Assembly: GCF_013349995.1 (NCBI RefSeq)
Contig: NZ_JABVXF010000021.1
Coordinates: 26,781-90,780, forward strand
DNA length: 64,000 nt
From: Pseudoalteromonas sp. 0303
Lineage (GTDB): Bacteria > Pseudomonadota > Gammaproteobacteria > Enterobacterales > Alteromonadaceae
Direction: 5' to 3'
Shown here: positions 10,786-19,211 of the stretch, piece by piece
Numbering within the stretch: the stretch's first letter is position 1
Layout of the letters: each line of letters opens with the position of its first letter
The notes under the pieces: generated by a model
Seen by the model: the letters and a program-made list of their open reading frames with translations, nothing else
Told to the model about the DNA's origin: nothing
The model's database searches: none
Made by a program: the position numbers and the translations under genes

Positions 10786-11757
10786 ATGACACAACCTAGC
10801 TTTATCGCGCAGGGTAAGCGCGTACTCGAAATTGAAGCACAAGCTTTACAAGAAATTGAGCAATATATAAATCAAGATTTCGATAACGCTTGCCAATTAA
10901 TGTTCCAATGTACAGGTCGTATTATTGTGATTGGTATGGGCAAGTCTGGCCACGTTGGTAATAAAATTGCGGCGACCCTTGCAAGTACTGGCACACCGGC
11001 ATTTTTTGTTCATCCTGGCGAAGCAAGCCACGGTGATTTAGGCATGATCACCCGTGATGATGTGGTGATGTGTATTTCGAACTCAGGCGAAACCAGCGAA
11101 GTACTTAGCATTATCCCTGTTATCAAGCGCATTGGCGCAAAAATGATTTCACTAACAGGCAACCCAGACTCAACCATGGCCAAACTGTCTGATGTACATG
11201 TGTGCATTAAAGTAAGCCAAGAGGCATGTCCATTAGGCCTTGCGCCAACTGCAAGTACCACAGCGACCTTGGTTATGGGTGATGCAATGGCGGTTGCGTT
11301 ACTTGAAACCCGTGGTTTCACAGCCGATGATTTTGCGCTTTCGCACCCGGGTGGCAGCTTAGGTAAACGTTTATTACTTACATTAGATGATGTGATGCAC
11401 GCAGGCGACGCCACGCCAATCGTTAGCGAAACCCAAAGCATTAAAGACGCACTAATCGAAATGTCAGCCAAGGGCCTTGGTATGACCGCGGTGATTGGTG
11501 CAGATGAAAAGTTAGCCGGATTATTCACTGATGGTGACTTACGCCGTATTTTAGAACAGCGCATCGATATCCATAATACGGCAATTAGCCAAGTAATGAC
11601 CCGTTCATGTACAACTGCTCGCCCTGATATGCTTGCAGCTGAAGCTTTAAATATTATGGAACGTAAACGTATCAATGGTTTAATTGTGGTAGATCAAAGT
11701 AATACGCCAATTGGTGCCCTTAATATGCAAGACCTATTAAAAGCAGGAGTTCTTTAA
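10786..11757 (+). CDS. kdsD: arabinose-5-phosphate isomerase KdsD
   Basis: 323 residues: an N-terminal SIS sugar-isomerase domain (~40-180; GMGKSGHVGNKIAATLASTG, SNSGETSEV, and the SHPGGSLGKRL end) and two C-terminal CBS domains (~205-320). It converts ribulose 5-phosphate to D-arabinose 5-phosphate, the first step of Kdo synthesis. Next to kdsC, and Kdo is also what KpsC/KpsS-type capsule enzymes use, so it may serve both LPS and the capsule locus at 34731-64000. Confidence 0.97.
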   Translation: MTQPSFIAQGKRVLEIEAQALQEIEQYINQDFDNACQLMFQCTGRIIVIGMGKSGHVGNKIAATLASTGTPAFFVHPGEASHGDLGMITRDDVVMCISNSGETSEVLSIIPVIKRIGAKMISLTGNPDSTMAKLSDVHVCIKVSQEACPLGLAPTASTTATLVMGDAMAVALLETRGFTADDFALSHPGGSLGKRLLLTLDDVMHAGDATPIVSETQSIKDALIEMSAKGLGMTAVIGADEKLAGLFTDGDLRRILEQRIDIHNTAISQVMTRSCTTARPDMLAAEALNIMERKRINGLIVVDQSNTPIGALNMQDLLKAGVL

Positions 11758-11760
11758 GCA

Positions 11761-12312
11761 ATGACATTCGCCGAGCTATACCAGCCTCTTAGCCCTGATG
11801 TGAGTCAGCGCGCACAAAAAGTAAAATTGCTAATCTGTGATATAGATGGCGTTTTTTCTGATGGCCGAATTTATTTAGGTAATGATGGCGAAGAGCTTAA
11901 AGCATTTAATACTAAAGATGGCTTTGGTATTAAAGCGCTCATTAATAGTGGCTTTGAAGTGGCAGTGATTACTGGCCGCCATTCACAAATAGTTCAGCAG
12001 CGAATGACTAGCCTAACAGTTCAGCACATTTATCAGGGACAAGAAGATAAGCTGATTGCTTATCAAGAGTTAAAAGATAAACTGGGGCTGACTGATGAAC
12101 AAATTGCCTATATTGGTGATGATGGTCCAGACTTACCAGTAATGGAAAAAGTAGGGTTTGCTGTTGCAGTAAACGACGCACACCCACTGATTAAAAAGCT
12201 GGCTCATTACACCACATTATTACCAGGTGGCTTTGGAGCTGTGCGTGAATTAACTGATTTACTGATGTTAGAAAACGGTAAGCCGTTAACTAGCGATGGA
12301 ACCAGCGCATGA
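11761..12312 (+). CDS. kdsC: 3-deoxy-D-manno-octulosonate-8-phosphate phosphatase KdsC
   Basis: 183-residue C0-type HAD phosphatase. The nucleophile and acid are D27 and D29 in LLICDIDGVFSDG; TGRHS is the second motif and GDDGPDLPVM the metal-binding end motif. It hydrolyses Kdo 8-phosphate to Kdo as a tetramer in the cytoplasm. Three bases after kdsD; its stop overlaps the lptC start (ATGA). Confidence 0.96.
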   Translation: MTFAELYQPLSPDVSQRAQKVKLLICDIDGVFSDGRIYLGNDGEELKAFNTKDGFGIKALINSGFEVAVITGRHSQIVQQRMTSLTVQHIYQGQEDKLIAYQELKDKLGLTDEQIAYIGDDGPDLPVMEKVGFAVAVNDAHPLIKKLAHYTTLLPGGFGAVRELTDLLMLENGKPLTSDGTSA

Positions 12313-12863
12313 ATATAGCCCGTATTTTACTGAGTATTGTTTTTGTTTGTTGCATGGTGTGGTTATGGTACCCGTACTTTAACCAATCAACAGACACAAT
12401 AACTAGTGAAGACGAGATTATCGCAACACCTGATTACACCGCAGTGGCGTTAAAGCAAACAGCGTATGACGAGCAAGGCAAAATTAGTCATAAAGTGGCT
12501 GCTGCTAAAATGGAGTTGTATCAACAATTAGGGTTTACCTTTTTTGAGCAACCTATTTTTACTATTTATGGCGACCAGCAGGTTTGGCAAGTAAAAGCCA
12601 AAGAAGCCACATTGTATGAAAACGATCAGCTGATTTTTGAAGGGGATGTAGTTGCTAAAAACTTAACCCATAACGGCATGATCGAAGATATAAAAGCAGA
12701 AAACATTAATGTCGACATTGATAAAATGACCATGTTTTCTAAGCAACCTGTGACACTAACAGGACCGAATTTAAAGATTACCGGGAAAGGCTTAAAAGCC
12801 GATTTAAAAACCGAAATTGTTGAGTTAACTAACCATACACGAACCATATACTATGACCAATAA
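12309..12863 (+). CDS. lptC: LPS export bitopic protein LptC
   Basis: 184 residues: a single N-terminal membrane helix (~4-23, rich in I, V, F, W) followed by a periplasmic beta-jellyroll of the LptC/YrbK family. It accepts lipopolysaccharide from the LptB2FG extractor and passes it to LptA. It overlaps kdsC by four bases and lptA by eleven, so translation is coupled. Sequence identity across this family is low, so the call rests on length, topology and gene order. Confidence 0.92.
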   Translation: MNIARILLSIVFVCCMVWLWYPYFNQSTDTITSEDEIIATPDYTAVALKQTAYDEQGKISHKVAAAKMELYQQLGFTFFEQPIFTIYGDQQVWQVKAKEATLYENDQLIFEGDVVAKNLTHNGMIEDIKAENINVDIDKMTMFSKQPVTLTGPNLKITGKGLKADLKTEIVELTNHTRTIYYDQ

Positions 12864-13374
12864 ACTGAAGAAATTACTCCTGCTCCCTAGCTTATTGATT
12901 GCCTTTTCGGGCGCAGCTGCCGAGCAAACTGGCGCTCAAATTAGCATTAGCTCAGATCGCCAAGTAGGTAAACTAAAAGATGGCGTTGGCATATTTGAAG
13001 GTAACGTAGAGATCGTGCATGGTAATCGTCGTATTACCGCAGAGCGCCTTGAAGCACACGGCGGTGATACCGAAGGTACAGTAGAGTTGATTATTGCCAC
13101 AGGTAAGCCTGCTTACTTCGAAGAAAAGCAAGCTGATGGCACCGTGATGAGCGCAAGCGCAGAAGAAGTACGTTATGATGTTGCAAAACGCTTCTTAACC
13201 TTAAATGGTGAAGCTGAAGTTACTCAAGCAGGTCAAAAAGTAACAGCAAAAAGCATTACCTATGATATGGCACAGCAGCTGATCAGTGCTGAAAAAGACG
13301 AAAACTCAACAGATCGTGTACACACTATTTTAGTGCCTGTTGAAAATAAAAAAGATAATAAAGGCCAACCATGA
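12853..13374 (+). CDS. lptA: LPS transport periplasmic protein LptA
   Basis: 173 residues with a signal peptide ([16 protein letters not shown], cleavage near 22-24) and an OstA-like beta-jellyroll: [21 protein letters not shown] and ITAERLEAH are typical repeat strands. LptA polymerises into the periplasmic bridge carrying LPS from LptC to LptD. It overlaps lptB by four bases (ATGA). Confidence 0.95.
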   Translation: MTNKLKKLLLLPSLLIAFSGAAAEQTGAQISISSDRQVGKLKDGVGIFEGNVEIVHGNRRITAERLEAHGGDTEGTVELIIATGKPAYFEEKQADGTVMSASAEEVRYDVAKRFLTLNGEAEVTQAGQKVTAKSITYDMAQQLISAEKDENSTDRVHTILVPVENKKDNKGQP

Positions 13375-14096
13375 GCACATTAAAAGCAGAGCTTTTAGCT
13401 AAAAGCTACAAAGGCCGCCAAGTGGTTAAAAATGTCGGTCTTGAAGTTGAAGCTGGCAGTATTGTTGGCTTGCTTGGTCCAAATGGCGCAGGTAAAACAA
13501 CGACCTTCTATATGATTGTAGGCCTAGTACCTAGCGACAAAGGTAAAATCAGTATTGATGATAACGATATCACCCTTTTACCAATGCATAGCCGTGCGCG
13601 TTTAGGTATTGGCTATCTGCCACAAGAATCGTCAATTTTTCGAAAGTTGACGGTTTACCAAAACTTGATGGCCATTTTAGAAACTCGTAAAGATCTAAAT
13701 AAAACCACCCGCGAAGAAACACTCAATAGCTTACTCGATGAGTTTAGTATTCAACACATTCGTGACAGCCAAGGTATGGCGCTGTCAGGTGGTGAGCGAC
13801 GCCGTGTAGAAATTGCTCGCGCATTAGCCGCTAATCCTAAATTTATCCTTTTAGATGAGCCTTTTGCTGGTGTTGATCCAATTTCAGTGTTAGATATAAA
13901 GAAAATTATTGAGCACCTAAAAAATCGTGGTATCGGTGTACTAATTACTGACCATAATGTTCGAGAAACCCTTGATGTTTGTGAAAAAGCCTACATTGTT
14001 TCTCATGGGGAGCTAATTGCATCAGGCACACCTGAGCACGTATTAGCAGACCAAACTGTACGCGATGTATATCTAGGCGAGCAATTCAGGCTGTAA
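13371..14096 (+). CDS. lptB: LPS export ATPase LptB
   Basis: 241-residue ABC ATPase. Walker A GPNGAGKT (36-43), signature [15 protein letters not shown], Walker [14 protein letters not shown], switch histidine in [12 protein letters not shown]. It powers LPS extraction by LptFG (encoded elsewhere) at the inner membrane. Last of the tightly coupled lptCAB set; a 107-base gap with a strong hairpin precedes rpoN. Confidence 0.98.
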   Translation: MSTLKAELLAKSYKGRQVVKNVGLEVEAGSIVGLLGPNGAGKTTTFYMIVGLVPSDKGKISIDDNDITLLPMHSRARLGIGYLPQESSIFRKLTVYQNLMAILETRKDLNKTTREETLNSLLDEFSIQHIRDSQGMALSGGERRRVEIARALAANPKFILLDEPFAGVDPISVLDIKKIIEHLKNRGIGVLITDHNVRETLDVCEKAYIVSHGELIASGTPEHVLADQTVRDVYLGEQFRL

Positions 14097-14147
14097 CCAT
14101 TACGCCAGCGACTAGAGCATCTGCTAGACTTATAACAATGACAATAA

Positions 14148-14177
14148 ATCGATAACTGTGTTTATACAGTTATCGAT
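14148..14177 (+). promoter_or_regulatory. 12-bp inverted repeat between lptB and rpoN
   Basis: ATCGATAACTGT and ACAGTTATCGAT form a perfect 12-bp stem with a six-base loop. No T run follows (AACTTAAAAAGG), so it is not a normal intrinsic terminator. It could be an RNA stem that protects or uncouples the rpoN part of the transcript, or a DNA operator. The rpoN ribosome site (AAAAGGATTG) lies directly downstream. Confidence 0.5.
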
Positions 14178-14203
14178 AACTTAAAAAGGATTGTTAGGGA
14201 TAC

Positions 14204-15700
14204 ATGAGGCAATCATTACAGCTGCGCATGGGCCAGCAACTTACAATGACTCCACAACTGCAACAAGCGATTCGTTTGTTGCAGCTCAGTACATTGGATC
14301 TCCAGCAAGAAATTCAAGAAGCGCTTGATAGTAATCCCCTGCTTGAAGTGGAAGAAGCGGATTACAATGAAGAAAGCACCGGCAAGAATGAGCAAAAAGC
14401 GGAGCCTGACGATGTGCAAGTCAGCGCGTCTGCCGAAGAAGCACCTAGCGAGTACGAGCAAGAAAGTAGTGATGCTCTCAATAAAGACACCGTAAGCGAT
14501 GACTTAGCAATGGACGTCACGTGGGATGAGTACATGAGTGCCGCCCCTTCAACATCGTCAGGGCCAATGCCTGAAGATGAATCTATCTATCAGGGAGCAT
14601 CAACCGAAACCCTTCATGAATACCTAATGTGGCAATTACAGCTCACGCCATTTAGCCCTACTGATGAAGCGATTGCTGTGGCAATTGTAGAAGCTATCGA
14701 TGACTCAGGTATATTAACGGTAAGCTGTGAAGATATCGTCGAAAGCTTTAATCAAAATAACGATGAAGAAGAAATCGAACTTGATGAAGTCGAAGCGGTC
14801 TTAAAAAGAATTCAGTTATTTGATCCTGTGGGTATTGGTGCGCGCAGTTTACAAGAATGTCTGTGCATTCAGTTACGCCAATTCGATGCTAATACGCCAT
14901 ATTTAGCTGAAACTAAAATGGTTTTATCTGAGCATATCGAATTATTAGCGAGTCGCGACTATCGAACTTTGATGAAAAAGACTAAGCTTAAAGAAAACGA
15001 GCTTAAAGAAGTGATGACGCTCATCCACAGCTTAAATCCTAAGCCTGCGGATAGCATAGTGCGCGAAGAATCTGAGTACGTCATACCTGATGTATCAGTA
15101 AAAAAAGTAAAAGGTCGCTGGGTAGTCGAGTTAAACCCAGACTGTATGCCAAAGATTAGAGTGAACAGCCAATATGCGGCGATGTCTCGCTCTGTTAAAT
15201 CAAGTAGCGACAGCCAATTTATTCGTTCTCACTTACAAGAAGCTAAGTGGTTTATTAAAAGCTTAGAAAGCCGTAACGATACGCTATTAAAAGTGACCAA
15301 CTGTATCGTTCAACAACAACAAGCTTTCTTTGAGCATGGCCCTGAAGCAATGAAGCCGATGGTGCTAAATGATGTTGCTGAAATGGTCGAAATGCATGAA
15401 TCGACGATTTCACGGGTAACAACGCAAAAATATATGCATACCCCACGGGGTATTTTTGAGTTGAAATATTTCTTCTCAAGCCATGTCAGCACCGAAAATG
15501 GTGGTGAGTGTTCTTCTACAGCAATACGCGCTTTAATCAAGAAGTTAGTCGCTGCAGAAAACTCAGCTAAACCATTGAGTGATAGCAAAATTGCAGATAT
15601 ATTGGCTGAGCAAGGAATTAAAGTAGCTAGACGTACAATTGCAAAATATCGTGAGTCTCTAGCAATACCTCCGTCTAATCAGCGTAAGAGTCTGATTTAG
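14204..15700 (+). CDS. rpoN: RNA polymerase sigma-54 factor RpoN
   Basis: 498 residues with all three regions. Region I (1-50) is Q/L-rich ([20 protein letters not shown]) and contacts bEBP activators. Region II (~55-130) is very acidic. Region III holds the core-binding and HTH segments and ends with the RpoN box [10 protein letters not shown] near residue 480. It directs RNA polymerase to -24/-12 promoters and needs AAA+ activators. Conserved neighbours hpf, ptsN, rapZ and npr follow. A likely client in this window is the psp operon (promoter at 28986-29001). Confidence 0.98.
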   Translation: MRQSLQLRMGQQLTMTPQLQQAIRLLQLSTLDLQQEIQEALDSNPLLEVEEADYNEESTGKNEQKAEPDDVQVSASAEEAPSEYEQESSDALNKDTVSDDLAMDVTWDEYMSAAPSTSSGPMPEDESIYQGASTETLHEYLMWQLQLTPFSPTDEAIAVAIVEAIDDSGILTVSCEDIVESFNQNNDEEEIELDEVEAVLKRIQLFDPVGIGARSLQECLCIQLRQFDANTPYLAETKMVLSEHIELLASRDYRTLMKKTKLKENELKEVMTLIHSLNPKPADSIVREESEYVIPDVSVKKVKGRWVVELNPDCMPKIRVNSQYAAMSRSVKSSSDSQFIRSHLQEAKWFIKSLESRNDTLLKVTNCIVQQQQAFFEHGPEAMKPMVLNDVAEMVEMHESTISRVTTQKYMHTPRGIFELKYFFSSHVSTENGGECSSTAIRALIKKLVAAENSAKPLSDSKIADILAEQGIKVARRTIAKYRESLAIPPSNQRKSLI

Positions 15701-15727
15701 GCGTTTTACATAGAAGGAAAAATGCTT

Positions 15728-16015
15728 ATGCAACTAAATTTAACTGGTCGTCATGTAGAAATCACAGATTCATTAAGAGACTATGTAAACACCAAGTTTG
15801 CAAAACTAGAAAGGCATTTTGACCATATTAATAATGTTCATGTCATTCTAGATGTAGAAAAATTAAGCCAAAAAGCAGAAGCAACTTTACATGTAAACGG
15901 AGGCGAATTGTTCGCTTCTACAGAACATCAAGATATGTACGCAGCCATTGACTCACTGATCGATAAACTTGATCGCCAAGTCATTAAACACAAAGAGAAA
16001 TTAGCTCGACATTAA
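15728..16015 (+). CDS. hpf: ribosome hibernation-promoting factor, short form
   Basis: A 95-residue short HPF: TGRHVEITDSLRDYV, the conserved LHVNGGELFAS and QDMYAAIDSLIDKLDRQ motifs. It binds the 30S A/P-site region and promotes 70S dimerisation with RMF in stationary phase. I choose the ATG at 15728 (MQLNLTG) because the ribosome site GAAGGA then sits nine bases away, whereas the upstream ATG at 15722 is only three bases from it; E. coli Hpf starts at the same point. Confidence 0.95.
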   Translation: MQLNLTGRHVEITDSLRDYVNTKFAKLERHFDHINNVHVILDVEKLSQKAEATLHVNGGELFASTEHQDMYAAIDSLIDKLDRQVIKHKEKLARH

Positions 16016-16018
16016 ATT

Positions 16019-16471
16019 ATGAAACTAAGTTCACTTACTAACCAGGACTGCAGCAAAGCTGCGGTCCTTTTTAATAGCAAAAAAAGAATTCTTGAATATA
16101 TCAGCGAACTGGCCCACCAGCAGCTTCCTCATTTATCGCAACAAGATATCCTAGATGCTTTACTCAACCGAGAAAAACTAGGTAGCACCGGCATTGGCCG
16201 AGGTATTGCTATTCCACATGGCCGAATGAGCGGCGCAGATGAGCCTCATGCATTTGTGATAGTGAGTGAATCCCCTATTAATTTTGATGCAATTGATAAT
16301 CGTCCAGTTGATATTTTTGTGGCACTCATCGTACCAGATGGTGACTGTCAGCTTCACCTAAAGACCTTATCAACAATTGCTGATAGACTTAAAGATAAAG
16401 AGTTTTGTAAACAGCTGCGTAGTGCTACTACCGATCAGCAACTGTTTCAGGTCATATCAGCAGAGGCATAA
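16019..16471 (+). CDS. ptsN: nitrogen PTS EIIA component PtsN
   Basis: 150-residue EIIA-Ntr with the fructose-type EIIA fold. The phospho-accepting histidine is H67 in GIAIPHGRM. It receives phosphate from NPr (17331) in the regulatory PTS-Ntr chain, which balances nitrogen, potassium and envelope functions rather than importing sugar. Its stop is immediately followed by the rapZ ATG. Confidence 0.96.
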   Translation: MKLSSLTNQDCSKAAVLFNSKKRILEYISELAHQQLPHLSQQDILDALLNREKLGSTGIGRGIAIPHGRMSGADEPHAFVIVSESPINFDAIDNRPVDIFVALIVPDGDCQLHLKTLSTIADRLKDKEFCKQLRSATTDQQLFQVISAEA

Positions 16472-17317
16472 ATGGAATTAATAATTATCAGCGGTCGCTC
16501 AGGCTCAGGTAAATCGGTCGCTTTACGTGTACTTGAAGACTTAGGCTATTATTGCGTTGATAATATTCCGGTTAATTTACTGCCATCGCTCGTACGAAGT
16601 GTGTCTGATAACTACGATAAAATAGCGGTCAGCATCGACGTGCGTAACTTACCGAAAGAGCAGCAAGAATTTAATGATATTCTTGAGTACCTGCCAGGTT
16701 TCGCAAACCCAACACTATTCTATTTAGACAGTGATGACAAAACACTGATCAAGCGCTTTTCAGAAACACGCCGCTTGCATCCACTATCTATTGATTCTTT
16801 GCCGCTTGATCTGGCCATTAAACAAGAAAAAATCCTGCTTGATGTGTTGATCACTCGCGCTGACTTTATGATTGATACCACTGATCTGAGTGTTCATCAA
16901 TTAGCAGAATCAATTCGCGAAAAGATTTTAGGTAAAAAAGATAAAAAGCTGATTATTACTTTTATGTCGTTTGGCTTTAAGCATGGTATTCCAAAAGAAG
17001 CTGACTACGTTTTTGATGCACGCTTTTTACCTAACCCACACTGGGAACCTGATTTAAAGCCACTAACAGGCCTTGATCAACCAGTAAAAGATTACCTAGC
17101 TAGCCACAGCATAGTGCAAAAGTTCACGTGGCAAATACAAACCTTTGTGCAAACTTGGTTGCCACATTTAGAGCGTAATAACCGCAGTTACCTGACCATT
17201 GCTATTGGTTGCACCGGCGGCCAGCATCGCTCTGTTTACTTAGCGCAAACAATTGGTGAGAGCTTTTCTAAAACTCATGCTAATGTAAAAATTCGCCACC
17301 GCGAACAAGACATTTAA
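16472..17317 (+). CDS. rapZ: RNase adapter protein RapZ
   Basis: 281 residues. Walker A is GRSGSGKS (8-15) in the N-terminal kinase-like domain; the C-terminal domain ends with the family motif GCTGGQHRSVYLA. In enterobacteria RapZ binds the small RNA GlmZ, presents it to RNase E and so controls GlmS and amino-sugar supply. Located between ptsN and npr as in E. coli. Whether GlmZ exists in this organism cannot be judged here. Confidence 0.95.
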   Translation: MELIIISGRSGSGKSVALRVLEDLGYYCVDNIPVNLLPSLVRSVSDNYDKIAVSIDVRNLPKEQQEFNDILEYLPGFANPTLFYLDSDDKTLIKRFSETRRLHPLSIDSLPLDLAIKQEKILLDVLITRADFMIDTTDLSVHQLAESIREKILGKKDKKLIITFMSFGFKHGIPKEADYVFDARFLPNPHWEPDLKPLTGLDQPVKDYLASHSIVQKFTWQIQTFVQTWLPHLERNNRSYLTIAIGCTGGQHRSVYLAQTIGESFSKTHANVKIRHREQDI

Positions 17318-17330
17318 TTAGGCACCAACA

Positions 17331-17603
17331 ATGCACGCTGAAGATACCTTTTTAATTCAAAATAAACTTGGCTTACATGCTCGTGCTGCTACTGTTTTAG
17401 CGCAATTAGCACTGCAATTTGATGCCAAAATTACGCTTTATCAAGATGATAAAGAAGCTGAAGGCGACAGCGTGTTAGCATTAATGCTACTTGAAAGTAG
17501 TCAGGGTAAAGAAGTTCGCGTTGTGTGCGAAGGCCCTGACGCCGATGCTGCATTAACGGCAATCGGCGAATTAATTGCACAACGCTTCCACGAGCAAGAA
17601 TAG
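17331..17603 (+). CDS. ptsO: HPr-like phosphocarrier protein NPr
   Basis: 90-residue HPr fold protein. The phosphorylated histidine is H16 in NKLGLHARAATVL; the second conserved region is EAEGDSVLALMLLES. It carries phosphate from EI-Ntr (PtsP, not in this window) to PtsN. Last gene of the rpoN operon; an AT-rich hairpin follows. Confidence 0.95.
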   Translation: MHAEDTFLIQNKLGLHARAATVLAQLALQFDAKITLYQDDKEAEGDSVLALMLLESSQGKEVRVVCEGPDADAALTAIGELIAQRFHEQE

Positions 17604-17642
17604 CATTTGCTAAGACTTCAAGGTTTACGGTAAACTTAATTC

Positions 17643-17670
17643 GGATATTTAAAATTCCCTTTAAATATCC
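17643..17670 (+). terminator. AT-rich hairpin after npr, possible terminator
   Basis: GGATATTTAAA and TTTAAATATCC make an 11-bp stem with a six-base loop, followed by TACTTTTATA. The stem is A/T-rich and the T run interrupted, so termination would be partial. It separates the rpoN operon from mgtE. Confidence 0.55.
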
Positions 17671-17741
17671 TACTTTTATATCGCTCGCTTTTCTAAATTA
17701 CAAAACTCTTAATAAATTTATCGCAGTGCGACGATATCTCT

Positions 17742-17776
17742 GCAAATACACTACAAAGCAACTATGCTGTATTTGC
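17742..17776 (+). promoter_or_regulatory. inverted repeat in the mgtE leader
   Basis: GCAAATACA (17742-17750) and TGTATTTGC (17768-17776) are perfect 9-bp arms separated by 17 bases, 40 bases before the mgtE start. It may be an operator or a leader hairpin. I see no recognisable M-box or mgtA-type magnesium riboswitch here. Confidence 0.4.
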
Positions 17777-17815
17777 TTAGCCTATTTAAACTTTTTTTCA
17801 GTTGTAAGGACGCCA

Positions 17816-19174
17816 ATGCCAGAAGCCTTTGAACAAGATTACCCACTACAACAACTCAAACAAGTGACCAAGTCACTCAATAGTGGTCAATTTGTTCAAG
17901 TGCGCGGTATGTTAGCCAAAACGGCACCTTGTGATACAGCCCTTTTACTTGAATCTTCTCCCCATAAAATTCGTCGTATGCTTTGGCAGCTGGTTGATCC
18001 AGATGTCCGTGGTGATGTTCTAGAAGAACTCTCTGAAGATGTACGTCTTGGCATTATTGCCCAGATGGAGCCTGAGCACATTGCTGCTGCCACTGAAGAT
18101 ATGGACGACGATGACTTAGGTGAGGTTTTACGTAGTCTTCCTGATACCGTATATCAAGACGTTGTCAGTGCCATGGATTCGCAAGATAGAGAGAGAGCAA
18201 CTCAAGCACTTTCTTATCAAGAGCGCTCAGCCGGTGCCTTGATGAACAGCGATACGGTCACCATTCGTCCTGACGTTACTCTCGATGTTGTACTGCGCTA
18301 TTTACGCTTACGAGGTGAGCTACCAGAGGGTACCGATGACTTATATGTAGTTGACAAGCATAACTGCTTTTTAGGCGCGCTTTCATTAACTACATTGCTG
18401 ACCAGTCCTTCAGATAAAATTGTTCGTGATTTAATGGATGAAGACTGTGAGTCAATCCTAATCTCTATGGATGAAAGTGATGTAGCGCAACTGTTCGAGC
18501 GTCACAACTGGATTTCAGCGCCTGTTGTGGATGATAACGCTCACTTGCTTGGTCGTATTACCATCGATGATATCGTTGACGTAATCCGTGAAGATGCAGA
18601 GCACAGCATGCTAAGCCTCGCGGGTCTTGACGACGAAGAAGATACCTTTGCGCCAGTGCTAAAAAGTTCGCAGCGTCGCTCTATTTGGCTTGGGGTTAAC
18701 TTATTAACCGCATTGTTAGCAGCAATTGTGGCAAGCTTTTTCGAAAACACCTTAGCAATCTTGCCTATTTTAGCGGTACTCAATGGTATCGTCCCTTCAA
18801 TGGGGGGTGTTGCGGGTAGCCAAACCCTAACTCTGGTTATTCGTGGTATAGCGGTTGGTCATATCAACCAAACCAACCAACGCTTCTTATTACTTAAGGA
18901 GTTAGCGATTGGCGCACTGAATGGCATTATTTGGTCGATATTAATTGCTGGTGTGGTTGCCCTATGGCAGTGGGACTTTAAGCTCGGCGCAGTGCTGGCC
19001 TTTGCAATGTTTATGAACCTTGTTGCCGCTGGTATTGCGGGTGCGAGCATTCCATTAATTCTTAAGAAAATGAAAATTGACCCAGCCCTTGCAGGGAGCG
19101 TAGTGCTGACAACCGTCACTGATATTGTTGGTATCTTTGCCTTTTTAGGCACCGCGACTTGGTTATTGATCTAA
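17816..19174 (+). CDS. mgtE: magnesium transporter MgtE
   Basis: 452 residues from the ATG at 17816, which has AAGGA five bases upstream; the longer frame from 17726 would add 30 residues without a ribosome site and beyond the family length. Domains: superhelical N domain (~20-130, rich in acidic residues), paired CBS domains (~135-255) and about five membrane helices (~290-450) including the PSMGGVAGSQTLTLVIRG region near the pore. The N and CBS domains sense cytoplasmic Mg2+ and close the channel. Transcribed alone between a weak and a strong terminator. Confidence 0.95.
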   Translation: MPEAFEQDYPLQQLKQVTKSLNSGQFVQVRGMLAKTAPCDTALLLESSPHKIRRMLWQLVDPDVRGDVLEELSEDVRLGIIAQMEPEHIAAATEDMDDDDLGEVLRSLPDTVYQDVVSAMDSQDRERATQALSYQERSAGALMNSDTVTIRPDVTLDVVLRYLRLRGELPEGTDDLYVVDKHNCFLGALSLTTLLTSPSDKIVRDLMDEDCESILISMDESDVAQLFERHNWISAPVVDDNAHLLGRITIDDIVDVIREDAEHSMLSLAGLDDEEDTFAPVLKSSQRRSIWLGVNLLTALLAAIVASFFENTLAILPILAVLNGIVPSMGGVAGSQTLTLVIRGIAVGHINQTNQRFLLLKELAIGALNGIIWSILIAGVVALWQWDFKLGAVLAFAMFMNLVAAGIAGASIPLILKKMKIDPALAGSVVLTTVTDIVGIFAFLGTATWLLI

Positions 19175-19182
19175 TATAAAAA

Positions 19183-19201
19183 CGGCCCTTTAAGGGCCGT
19201 A
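19183..19201. terminator. bidirectional terminator between mgtE and ygiQ
   Basis: ACGGCCCT-TTA-AGGGCCGT gives an 8-bp GC-rich stem with a three-base loop, flanked by A run on the left and ATTTATACCTTTT on the right. It sits between the convergent stops of mgtE and ygiQ and can serve both. Confidence 0.85.
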
Positions 19202-19211
19202 TTTATACCTT

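Noticed and set aside
10179..11675. Long minus-strand frames opposite yrbG and kdsD
   Set aside because: Antisense to strongly conserved genes; Ser/Ala/Ile-rich shadow reading.
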